DNA from: an uncultured Pelagibacteraceae bacterium
GTDB lineage: Bacteria; Pseudomonadota; Alphaproteobacteria; Pelagibacterales; Pelagibacteraceae
DNA: 64,000 bases
Assembly (NCBI GenBank): GCA_902525625.1
Contig: CABZHM010000002.1
Location: 1 to 64,000 of the forward strand
Reading direction: 5' to 3'
Positions 10,267 through 18,404 of the stretch are shown here, piece after piece. Position 1 is the stretch's first letter. Every line of letters begins with the position of its first letter. The notes beneath the pieces are model-generated. The model was not told the DNA's origin. It worked only from the letters and a program-made list of their open reading frames with translations, and did no database searches. The position numbers and the translations under genes were made by a program.

Positions 10267-11016
10267 ATGTTTCATAAATTATTATCAAAATTTATTATTT
10301 TTTTAAAAAAGTCATTGCCAGTTTCATTTAAAATAAATCATAAATATCAAAATCGTAACCAAGTGACTAATTTAGATATAATTATCACCTCTTTAAAGAA
10401 TAAAAATTTTAACCCAGATTATATAGTAGATGTTGGATGTTTTAGGGGGATTTGGACAAAAAAAATATTAAAATTCTTTCCAAAATCAAAATATATTTTG
10501 TTTGATGCAGATGAAAAAAATATCGAATATTTAGAAAAGATTAAATCTAATAATAGAAATGTAGATTATAAAATCAAATTACTTTCTGATGATGAAAAAG
10601 ATTATGATTTCTTTTCGATGGCCTCAGGTTCATCAATTTTTGAGGAACAGACAAATTATTCTAGAGAAATAAAGAAAATAAAATCATTTCTTCTATGTAA
10701 TGAACTTCCTAATGAAATAAGAAATACTAGATCGAATTTAATTAAACTTGATGTTCAAGGCGCAGAATTAAAAATTATAACTGGCCTTAAGGAATTAATT
10801 AATAATTTTGAAGTTATTATTCTTGAAGTTTCCCTTCATAAATATAACAAAGGTTCCCCCTTGTTTTATGAGGTTATTTCTTACATGCAAAATAAAAAAT
10901 ATATTTTATATGATATTTATGATTTAAAAAGATTGGGGGATCGAGATTCCTATTTATTACAATTTGATTGTGTTTTTTTAAGAGCAGATTCTATTCTTTT
11001 AAAAGTTAAATTTTGA
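10267..11016 (+). CDS. FkbM family methyltransferase
   Basis: DYIVDVGCFRGIWTKKIL, NLIKLDVQGAELKIITGL. Confidence 0.88.
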   Translation: MFHKLLSKFIIFLKKSLPVSFKINHKYQNRNQVTNLDIIITSLKNKNFNPDYIVDVGCFRGIWTKKILKFFPKSKYILFDADEKNIEYLEKIKSNNRNVDYKIKLLSDDEKDYDFFSMASGSSIFEEQTNYSREIKKIKSFLLCNELPNEIRNTRSNLIKLDVQGAELKIITGLKELINNFEVIILEVSLHKYNKGSPLFYEVISYMQNKKYILYDIYDLKRLGDRDSYLLQFDCVFLRADSILLKVKF

Positions 11017-11037
11017 ATTTCATTATTTATTTTAAAA

Positions 11038-11991
11038 TCATAATTTTACTTTATTAAGTGCATTATTTTTGAAAATATTTGCTTCTCTTATATATCTTCT
11101 AACCATCTGAGTTGTTTTGTGACCAGTCATTGCCATTATACTACGTTCATCAGCACCAGAATCTGCAGCGACAGTTGCAAAACCAGATCTTAAACTATGA
11201 CCCGCAAAATTTTTATTTTCTATACCCGCTAAATTCAAATATTCTTTCATTAATAAAACTACTGATTGATCAGTTAGTCTTTTGTCAGTTAATGATGAAC
11301 CTTTTGAAAATCTTCTAAAAATTGGTCCAGATTTAATTTTAGAAATTTCTAACCATTTTTTAAGATTAACAATTGGACAATAATTGTCATTAGTGAAGTA
11401 AGGCAGTCCTTTAATCATCCCTTCTCCAAATTGATCAGTTTTTGATCTTTTAATAGTGATTTTGAGTCCTTCAGGTACAAATTCTAAATCTTCATGATCA
11501 ATTGAAATTAGCTCAGTTCGTCTAAAACCACCACCAAAGCCTACTAAGATAATTGTCTTGTCTCTATACTTCTTTATGTCTTCAATTTTTTGTTCATCTA
11601 TTACATTAATTATTGATTTTAAATGATTGATTAATAGAGGTTTTTTACCTTTCTGAATGCTTCCTTTTTTCCTTTTTATTCCCATTAAATTTTCAACAAT
11701 AATTGGGTGTTTTGTATCTAAATAATGTCCCTTAAGTTTATGCACCATGCTTATGGACACTAATCTTCTCCTTAACGTACTGATTTTTGAATTTTTAGAA
11801 AGATGGGTTAGGTATAAAGAGACTATTTTTGGTTCTGATGGTAAGGAATTTAAACCATGTTTAGCACAAAAAGCTCCAAAATCTTTAAAGTCAGACTTGT
11901 ATGCTCTTAAAGTGTTATCTGCTTTAGAGCTTTTGAGGTTATTAAGTGTTGCCTCGTGAAGGGATTTTAGGTCTGTCGTTAGTTCATTCAT
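11038..11991 (-). CDS. Tyrosine recombinase / site-specific integrase
   Basis: GFGGGFRRTELISIDHEDLE (catalytic R), HSLRSGFATVAADSGA (HxxR), GHKTTQMVRRYIRE (H…Y); N-terminal SAM-like core-binding domain. Confidence 0.94.
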   Translation of the reverse strand: MNELTTDLKSLHEATLNNLKSSKADNTLRAYKSDFKDFGAFCAKHGLNSLPSEPKIVSLYLTHLSKNSKISTLRRRLVSISMVHKLKGHYLDTKHPIIVENLMGIKRKKGSIQKGKKPLLINHLKSIINVIDEQKIEDIKKYRDKTIILVGFGGGFRRTELISIDHEDLEFVPEGLKITIKRSKTDQFGEGMIKGLPYFTNDNYCPIVNLKKWLEISKIKSGPIFRRFSKGSSLTDKRLTDQSVVLLMKEYLNLAGIENKNFAGHSLRSGFATVAADSGADERSIMAMTGHKTTQMVRRYIREANIFKNNALNKVKL

Positions 11992-11994
11992 ATA

Positions 11995-12029
11995 ATTACT
12001 ATTGATAACAATTAATTATCATTAGTAAT
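11995..12029. repeat. 35-bp imperfect dyad, 14-bp arms with 7-bp spacer, adjacent to the integrase start; possible recombination site or operator
   Basis: ATTACTATTGATAA-CAATTAA-TTATCATTAGTAAT, one mismatch between arms. Confidence 0.6.
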
Positions 12030-12036
12030 ATATCAA

Positions 12037-12246
12037 GTGATTTTTAATGTCAATAGTTTAAATTACAAATATATGGGTTCAATTGATGGAGAAATTCCTG
12101 CGGTATGGTTTTTAATAAGTTCAATTGGATTTATTATTTTAAGTGTTATTCAGTATAAAAATACTGGTAAAAGTATAAATACAATATTTCTATCAAGTAT
12201 GGCGATTATATTTTTTGCCAGTTACCTAATATTGCTTACAAAATAG
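12037..12246 (+). CDS. Small hypothetical membrane protein, 2 predicted TM helices (start could be ATG 12073)
   Basis: AVWFLISSIGFIILSVIQY and TIFLSSMAIIFFASYLILL hydrophobic segments. Confidence 0.5.
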   Translation: MIFNVNSLNYKYMGSIDGEIPAVWFLISSIGFIILSVIQYKNTGKSINTIFLSSMAIIFFASYLILLTK

Positions 12247-12301
12247 AAGTTATCCCCGAAATTCACAGAAAAATCATTTAATTATGAAAAACAACTAATT
12301 A

Positions 12302-12329
12302 GTGATAACAATTTAAATTTCAGTATGGT
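12302..12329 (+). promoter_or_regulatory. Candidate sigma70-type promoter for the structured RNA
   Basis: GTGATA-N16-TATGGT, with predicted TSS a few nt before the first hairpin. Confidence 0.35.
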
Positions 12330-12335
12330 AAGTTA

Positions 12336-12529
12336 TTTTTAACTTAAGAGGCAACTCTTAACTGGCCAGCCAGAGAAAGGCCGAGAGGTTTAAGTCTGGA
12401 GGGCAGAAAACCCTGTAAAGCAGCGCTAAACATACAGGGTGGTCGGTTCGGCGGTAGCGCATAAAACGACGAGCCATAAAATTCTGATCTTTGCACTGTA
12501 AAAAGTGTAAAGAATCAGGGTTTTTTTTT
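12336..12529 (+). ncRNA. Structured RNA of unknown class (sRNA or ogt leader) with pseudoknot and intrinsic terminator
   Basis: Hairpin TTAAGAG-GCAA-CTCTTAA (12344-12361); 8-bp stem ACCCTGTA 12410-12417/TACAGGGT 12433-12440; its loop GCGCTA 12423-12428 pairs TAGCGC 12455-12460; terminator 12484-12529. Locally G/C-rich against an AT-rich background. Confidence 0.72.
12484..12529 (+). terminator. Intrinsic terminator ending directly at the ogt start codon
   Basis: CTGATCTTTGCACT…AGTGTAAAGAATCAG stem (one bulge) then GG-T9, ATG at 12530. Confidence 0.75.
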
Positions 12530-12808
12530 ATGAAATCCTTACTTGGAACAAAATTTCAGATAAAAGTTTGGAAATATCTTATTTCTATCCCTAAAGGAAG
12601 CATAAGAACATATAAACAAGTTGCAATCGCCATTAAATGCCCCAAAGCAGCCCGCGCAGTAGCAAATGCTTGTGCTAAAAACCCACATGCTCCAAAAATA
12701 CCCTGTCATAGAGTGATTAGGTCTGATGGAGCTCTTGGAGGTTATTCTGGGAGAGGTGGAATTAGGCAAAAGCTCAAATTACTTAGATCTGAAAAAGTAT
12801 CAATTTAG
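12530..12808 (+). CDS. Methylated-DNA-protein cysteine methyltransferase domain protein (Ogt/MGMT C-terminal domain only)
   Basis: MKSLLGTKFQIKVWKYLISIPKGSIRTYKQVA…KIPCHRVIRSDGALGGYSGR; PCHR active site. Confidence 0.9.
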   Translation: MKSLLGTKFQIKVWKYLISIPKGSIRTYKQVAIAIKCPKAARAVANACAKNPHAPKIPCHRVIRSDGALGGYSGRGGIRQKLKLLRSEKVSI

Positions 12809-12958
12809 AAATATTTTAACCTTTTTTAAGTTAAAAAAGTAATTAAAATCAACCTTTTTTTACTCTTTTAGGTGATTTCTTCCAAAATAACATATTCACC
12901 CTTTAGTTGTACCATATACTAGCCTATACTTAAAATAGACCCCTCTACGGGCGTTTAA

Positions 12959-13135
12959 ATGGTATATTCAATAAGTGCATCGCTCTACTATTCAACTAGA
13001 TCAATGCTTTTAGACTGTACTAATTTTAGGGAATTTTCATTACCTCAATCTGAAAAAAATCGCTATTTTAAACAACTATTTGATATTTTTCATAATTTGC
13101 TTAAAATCCCCACTCTTGCTCAGCATATGAAGTAA
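12959..13135 (+). CDS. Possible 58-aa ORF in an otherwise empty intergenic region
   Basis: MVYSISASLYYSTRSMLLDCTNFREFSLPQSEKNRYFKQLFDIFHNLLKIPTLAQHMK; below the ORF-track size cutoff; no recognised family. Confidence 0.2.
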   Translation: MVYSISASLYYSTRSMLLDCTNFREFSLPQSEKNRYFKQLFDIFHNLLKIPTLAQHMK

Positions 13136-13213
13136 ATTTTTGAATTAAATTATCCAAAGTATTCAAAAAATTATATTATTTATATTATTAATAAAATACA
13201 ATAAATACAATGG

Positions 13214-13255
13214 TTTACTATTAATACTTAATTAAATACTTTAGATAATAGTAAA
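13214..13255. repeat. Perfect 10-bp inverted repeat with 22-bp spacer
   Basis: TTTACTATTA…TAATAGTAAA. Confidence 0.5.
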
Positions 13256-13273
13256 TAAATTATACCTATTATT

Positions 13274-14119
13274 TTACTTTTTTACTAAGTTCTCTCTTCT
13301 TGAGATGTAGATACCACTTAATACAATAATAGATAAACCTAAGAAAGTCCAATTATCGGGGAAATCACTAAAGAAGTAATAGCCTATAATTATGTTTGTA
13401 ATAATTTCAAAGTAACTAAATGGAGCTAATTTAGAAGCATCAGCGTATTTAAGAGACAATATAAGAAAAAAATGGCCTAAACATGCAAAAATACCTATCC
13501 CAGCCATGATAGACCACTGATTAAAATTAGGTTTAACCCAAACAAATGGCATCACAAAAGATATGATTATGGCCCCTACTACACCAGTTAATAATAAAGT
13601 TAATAAAGGATTGTCTGACGTGCTCAATTTACGAGTAATAATTAAATAAAACCCATACATTACACCTGTTCCAAGCGCAGCAATACTTGCTAAATTTATT
13701 TCAACATAACCAGGCCTTATAACTACTAATGAACCTATAAACCCAATAATAACTGCAGACCATCTCCTAAATCCAACTCTCTCACCTAAAAAAATTGGAG
13801 AAAAAGCAGTCACAATTAAAGGAGCAACAAAAGCCAAAGTTAGTGCTTTAGCTAAAGAAATTATAGAAATTGCGTAAAAGAAACAAATATTAGCTGTTAA
13901 AAGAATTATCCCTCTTATAATTTGTAATTTTGGTTTATCAGTCCACACAAGATTATTTCTAAAAAATAAGAACATAATTGGAAAAGTAAATGCAACGGTA
14001 AAAAAATATCTTGCCCAAGTTATTTGTAAGACTGGAAGATCAGCACTTAGATATTTTGCAAATCCATCCATTATTGGAAGCATTACCCAGGCCAATAGAT
14101 TAAAAGTTATAGCCTTCAT
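13274..14119 (-). CDS. EamA/DMT family transporter
   Basis: 10-TM pattern, FVAPLIVTAFSPIFLGERVGFRRWSAVIIGFIGSLVVIRPG. Confidence 0.88.
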   Translation of the reverse strand: MKAITFNLLAWVMLPIMDGFAKYLSADLPVLQITWARYFFTVAFTFPIMFLFFRNNLVWTDKPKLQIIRGIILLTANICFFYAISIISLAKALTLAFVAPLIVTAFSPIFLGERVGFRRWSAVIIGFIGSLVVIRPGYVEINLASIAALGTGVMYGFYLIITRKLSTSDNPLLTLLLTGVVGAIIISFVMPFVWVKPNFNQWSIMAGIGIFACLGHFFLILSLKYADASKLAPFSYFEIITNIIIGYYFFSDFPDNWTFLGLSIIVLSGIYISRRENLVKK

Positions 14120-14137
14120 CTACTAAGAAGATATATA

Positions 14138-15040
14138 TTAATTAAAGTATTTTAAAGCAAAGAATACTACTATTGGAACGGTTATAAATGACATCAATGT
14201 CGAAACAACAATAGTACTAGCGACACTATCGATAATCTTTTTAGGAGAATATATAGAAGCAACAAGATAATTTAGAACTGCACTTGGCATAGAACATTGA
14301 ATTAATAAAACTCCCGCTGCAAATCCCTCTAGATTAAAATATAAAATCAAAAAGTATCCAATTATAGGACCAATAATTACTCGTCCTATAGAGGAAAATA
14401 TTGCTTTATTAAGTGAAAAGACCTTCAGTCTTGTTAGAGCAATTCCTAAAGACATTAAAATCAAAAATATTGTAGCATACATTAATAGAAAGGTAGTATT
14501 TTCAACAAACCCCGGAAGTTCTAAATCATAATAAAGCAAAAAAACAGAAATTATTATTGCGTAAAATGGAGGGCTTTTAAGTATAACGTGTAAACTAAAT
14601 TTTCTATCAGCAAGAAATACACCTAGGGTAAAGTGGCATAAGATAATCAGAGCAGATATTGCAGCTGAAACTCCAAGTCCTTGTGAACCATAGGCAAATA
14701 AACATATGGGTAAACCCATATTTCCAGTGTTTGGCATTGTTAGTGGGGGTAATTCTCTTATAATATCTTTAGTATTTAGAAGATATAGTATTATTATTCC
14801 AGTAATCATAAAACCGACAATAGCTAGTGCGTAATACCAAAAAAAATTTAAAAAAATATTAAAAGAAATATTCACTGGATTTAAAGCATAAATAATCATT
14901 GCTGGGGTTCCAACGTTAGCAGCAAAATTAGTAATAAAAGTTGTATCTATTTTAGGATTTTTTTTACCTAAGTAATATCCAATACCAACTACAGAGAAAA
15001 CAGGGAATAAAACCTCGAAAAGTTTTATGTAAATATCCAT
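14138..15040 (-). CDS. AEC family transporter (auxin efflux carrier fold)
   Basis: PNTGNMGLPICLFAYG, multi-TM. Confidence 0.85.
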   Translation of the reverse strand: MDIYIKLFEVLFPVFSVVGIGYYLGKKNPKIDTTFITNFAANVGTPAMIIYALNPVNISFNIFLNFFWYYALAIVGFMITGIIILYLLNTKDIIRELPPLTMPNTGNMGLPICLFAYGSQGLGVSAAISALIILCHFTLGVFLADRKFSLHVILKSPPFYAIIISVFLLYYDLELPGFVENTTFLLMYATIFLILMSLGIALTRLKVFSLNKAIFSSIGRVIIGPIIGYFLILYFNLEGFAAGVLLIQCSMPSAVLNYLVASIYSPKKIIDSVASTIVVSTLMSFITVPIVVFFALKYFN

Positions 15041-16332
15041 TAATTATATAATCTTATTAATGTTGGAGATTTAAGAATATTCTTATTTTTTCCAAAAATA
15101 GATAAGCAATTGCTAGCATTTTTCTCATAAGTTTTATGGGTAATGATGACTATTGTCGCCCTCTTGTTTTTTTTATCTGGTGTTTGAATTATTCTTTTTA
15201 CAGAAATTTTATATTTAGCTAATCTGTTTGTTATAAGAGAAAGAACACCCTGTTTGTCGTTAACTTCAAATCTAAGATATAAAGAATTAGTATAATTATC
15301 ATTGTTAAATGATTTGAGAGATTTTCTTTTTTTTGAGGATAAACCAAAAGGATATTTAATATTTCCTCTCAAAATTGATAGCAAATCAGACAATAAAGAA
15401 GATGAGGTTGGTCCCGGACCAGCACCCTCGCCTTGTAAAACACTCTCACCTATTGGTTTGCCCTCTATAATAACTGCATTCATAACGCCATTAACATTAC
15501 CAATATACGTGTTCTTACCAACTAAACATGGATGCACAGTTTCAAATAATCTATTTTTAATTATTTGAGAAATACCAAGAAGTTTAACTCTTAATCCTAA
15601 TTGACTAGCAATTTTAATATCCTTTAAATCGATATTTTCAATACCTTGCATTATGCAATTATGTTTAGAAATTTGTGTATTAAAGGAAAGTGCAGATAAG
15701 ATTCTCACTTTTGCAAACGCATCAAATCCATTTAAATCAAGTTTTGGATTGCCCGGCTCAGCATAACCAAGTTGTTGAGCTTTTTGTAAAACTTTTTTAA
15801 AATTTTCGTTACTACTTTCCATTTCAGATAAAATATAATTTGTTGTTCCATTTAAAATTCCATAAACTTTATTAATTTTATTTGTAGCCAAACCTTCTTT
15901 AATTGTTCTTAAAATAGGAATCCCTCCTGCAACAGAGGCTTCAAATTCTAAATTTACTTTATTTATTTCAGCAAGTTCTGCTAAACTATCACCATGTTTA
16001 GCTATTAGAGCTTTGTTAGGTGTTATAACGTGTATTTTATTTTTAAGAGCAGTTTCGACTATTTTTTTTGATATACCATCAGACAATCCTATACACTCAA
16101 ATAGTATATCTATTTTTTTGTCTTTAAAAATTTGAAGTGGTTTTTTAAAGAAAATATTTTTTTGAATTTGAAATTTTCGTTTTTTATTCTTATTTTTTGC
16201 TGAAATAGCAGTAATAATAATTTTTTTTCCAGTTTTTCTCTCAATTTCTTTTTTTTTTGATCTAAGCTCGTTGTAAAGATAAATACCTATTTGTCCTAAG
16301 CCTATGATTGCAATATTTACTGAATTTTTCAT
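15040..16332 (-). CDS. hom: Homoserine dehydrogenase with ACT domain
   Basis: IGLGQIGIYLYNEL, VITPNKALIAKHG, EASVAGGIPILRTIKEGL, GILNGTTNYIL. Confidence 0.95.
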   Translation of the reverse strand: MKNSVNIAIIGLGQIGIYLYNELRSKKKEIERKTGKKIIITAISAKNKNKKRKFQIQKNIFFKKPLQIFKDKKIDILFECIGLSDGISKKIVETALKNKIHVITPNKALIAKHGDSLAELAEINKVNLEFEASVAGGIPILRTIKEGLATNKINKVYGILNGTTNYILSEMESSNENFKKVLQKAQQLGYAEPGNPKLDLNGFDAFAKVRILSALSFNTQISKHNCIMQGIENIDLKDIKIASQLGLRVKLLGISQIIKNRLFETVHPCLVGKNTYIGNVNGVMNAVIIEGKPIGESVLQGEGAGPGPTSSSLLSDLLSILRGNIKYPFGLSSKKRKSLKSFNNDNYTNSLYLRFEVNDKQGVLSLITNRLAKYKISVKRIIQTPDKKNKRATIVIITHKTYEKNASNCLSIFGKNKNILKSPTLIRLYN

Positions 16333-16359
16333 TGTGTTAAATCAGGATATTTACTTTTT

Positions 16360-17382
16360 TCATATAAGTCCAGTTGTTAAAGGAAATCCAAATTTTAAAT
16401 TCATATTTTGTACACCCTGACCGGATCCGCCTTTTATAAGATTGTCAATAATGGAAAGAATGATAAAATTATTTCTATTTTTCGTCTTGCATACTGAAAT
16501 ATGGCATCTGTTTGTATTAATCACATCGTTTGTGCTTATAAAACTATTGTTTTTTAAAATTTTAATGAAAATATCGTTTTTATAATAATCAGTTAAAACT
16601 TTTTTAATTTCGTTTTGAGAAACATTCTTTTTAACCTCTATATAAATTGTACTCAAAATTCCTCTAAACATTGGTGTTAAATGTGGAGTAAAATTAAATA
16701 CAATTTTCTTTTTTGAATATTTTTTTAAAGTTTGCTCTATTTCTGAATTATGTCTATGAAACCCAACTCCATAAGCACTGATTGACTCGTATAAATTTTG
16801 ATATTTATATTTTTTGTGAACACTTCTGCCAGCTCCTGAATAACCTGATTTTGAATCAATTATAATGTTTTTTAGGTTAATTAGTTTTTTTTGTACCAAT
16901 GGAATTAAAGGTAACAAAATTGAGGTTGGGTAACATCCAGGACATGCAATTATATTAAACTTTTTAACTTCATGTTTTGAAATTTCTGGTAATGAATAAA
17001 TACTTTTTTTAATATTTTTAATTGATTTGTGTTTCTGTTTATACCACTTAAGATAATCAGAGGCTTTTTTTAGTCTAAAATCGGCAGCTAAATCAATTAA
17101 TACATTATTAGCTTTTAAATAATTTGAAATTTCTTGAGCTTCACCATTAGGAAGTGCTGTAAAAATTATGTCAATTTCATTAAGATATTTTTTATTGAAT
17201 TTCACAATTTTTGGTAATTTTTTACTAGTCAAAGATTTATCAAAATATGTAATCTTTTTTCCCACTGAAGTGTTTCCACAAAGATATTTAATTTTTACAT
17301 ATTTATGTTTGACTAACAATTTTACTAATTGAATACCAATATATCCAGTAGATCCAGAAACTAATACATTAAGCTTGGGCAT
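16360..17382 (-). CDS. argC: N-acetyl-gamma-glutamyl-phosphate reductase
   Basis: VSGSTGYIGIQLVKLL, IACPGCYPTSILLPL, KSGYSGAGR. Confidence 0.95.
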   Translation of the reverse strand: MPKLNVLVSGSTGYIGIQLVKLLVKHKYVKIKYLCGNTSVGKKITYFDKSLTSKKLPKIVKFNKKYLNEIDIIFTALPNGEAQEISNYLKANNVLIDLAADFRLKKASDYLKWYKQKHKSIKNIKKSIYSLPEISKHEVKKFNIIACPGCYPTSILLPLIPLVQKKLINLKNIIIDSKSGYSGAGRSVHKKYKYQNLYESISAYGVGFHRHNSEIEQTLKKYSKKKIVFNFTPHLTPMFRGILSTIYIEVKKNVSQNEIKKVLTDYYKNDIFIKILKNNSFISTNDVINTNRCHISVCKTKNRNNFIILSIIDNLIKGGSGQGVQNMNLKFGFPLTTGLI

Positions 17383-17415
17383 TTTTTATTATAACAGTTA
17401 ATTATTAAAAGAAAA

Positions 17416-17853
17416 TTATCTTTTAGAAAACTGAAAGCTTCTTCTAGCCTTTTTTCTTCCAGGTTTTTTTCTTTCAACAGCACGAGAATCACGCGTAGTT
17501 AATTTTTCAATTCTAAGTGATGTTTTAAAATTTTCATCAAATAAAACTAAGGCTTTAGAAATTCCATGAACCATTGCTCCAGCTTGACCAGTTGGTCCAC
17601 CACCCTTTACATTACATCTAACGTCAAAATCAGTAGGTTGTTTTATCAATTCAAAAGGTTTTGTTATTTGCATTTTATGATTATCGCTAGAAAAATAATC
17701 ACTATAAAGTTTTCCATTAACATAAATTTTACCAGATCCTTTTTTAAGCCAAACTTTTGCAATTGAAGTTTTTCTTCTTCCAGTAGCATATTTGCTATCT
17801 TTGAAATCTAATTTTATCTTTATTTTTTTTTGATTTTGTTGAACACTTTCCAT
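17416..17853 (-). CDS. rpsI: 30S ribosomal protein S9
   Basis: YATGRRKTSIAKVWL…ERKKPGRKKARRSFQFSKR. Confidence 0.98.
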   Translation of the reverse strand: MESVQQNQKKIKIKLDFKDSKYATGRRKTSIAKVWLKKGSGKIYVNGKLYSDYFSSDNHKMQITKPFELIKQPTDFDVRCNVKGGGPTGQAGAMVHGISKALVLFDENFKTSLRIEKLTTRDSRAVERKKPGRKKARRSFQFSKR

Positions 17854-17854
17854 A

Positions 17855-18313
17855 TTAATTTCTTACAATATTTTTATTATTCAGTTTATTTAATTCTATT
17901 ACTTTAGGATTTTGAGCTGTATGTGGATGACTGTCACCACTGTAAATTTTCAACTTAGAAAGCTGTTCTCTACCTAATACTCCTGTGGGTAGCATTCTTT
18001 TTACAGCTAGTTTTAAAATCTCTCCTGGTTTTTTTTCTTTCAACTTTTCAGGGGTAGTTTCTTTGATTCCGCCAGGATGACCTGTGTGTTTATAGTATTT
18101 TTTATTTTGAAACTTTTTTCCTGTGAATTTTATTTGTTCAATATTTTTAACAACAACAAAGTCCCCACTATTCATATGTGGTGTGTAAGTAGCTTTATTC
18201 TTGCCTCTAATTATCTTAGATATTACTGTAGCCAGTCTTCCAACAACCGCATTAGTTGCATCAATTTCATACCATGATGGTGATAATTGTTCTTTTTTGA
18301 TAAATTTAGTCAT
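17855..18313 (-). CDS. rplM: 50S ribosomal protein L13
   Basis: WYEIDATNAVVGRLATVISKIIRGKNK…HTGHPGGIK. Confidence 0.98.
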   Translation of the reverse strand: MTKFIKKEQLSPSWYEIDATNAVVGRLATVISKIIRGKNKATYTPHMNSGDFVVVKNIEQIKFTGKKFQNKKYYKHTGHPGGIKETTPEKLKEKKPGEILKLAVKRMLPTGVLGREQLSKLKIYSGDSHPHTAQNPKVIELNKLNNKNIVRN

Positions 18314-18404
18314 GAATTGCGGGATTAATACTGATAAATGTTATATTGTCAATTTATATTAATATTGATACTTAAATATTAATATTTAAAAATAAGGATA
18401 ATTT

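Noticed and set aside
12491-12529. N-terminal extension MHCKKCKESGFFF of the ogt-like ORF
   Set aside because: It is the translation of the terminator hairpin and T-run; ATG 12530 gives the natural N-terminus.
12336-12529. Assignment of the structured RNA to RNase P, tmRNA, SRP or 6S RNA
   Set aside because: Conserved cores (GAGGAAAGUCCGGGC/ACAGAA, tag peptide and T-arm, GGAAGCAGCC, long 6S duplex) not found; length and topology differ.
12930-12960. CCCCTCTACGGGCG as a duplicated tRNA-Glu 3' end (att site)
   Set aside because: Only short discontinuous similarity to TTCCCCTAGGGACCGCCA; not a credible direct repeat.
18314-18404. Possible SAM riboswitch upstream of the metY-like gene
   Set aside because: Sequence is almost pure A/T with repeated AATATTAATATT; no SAM-II or SAM-V core motifs recognised.
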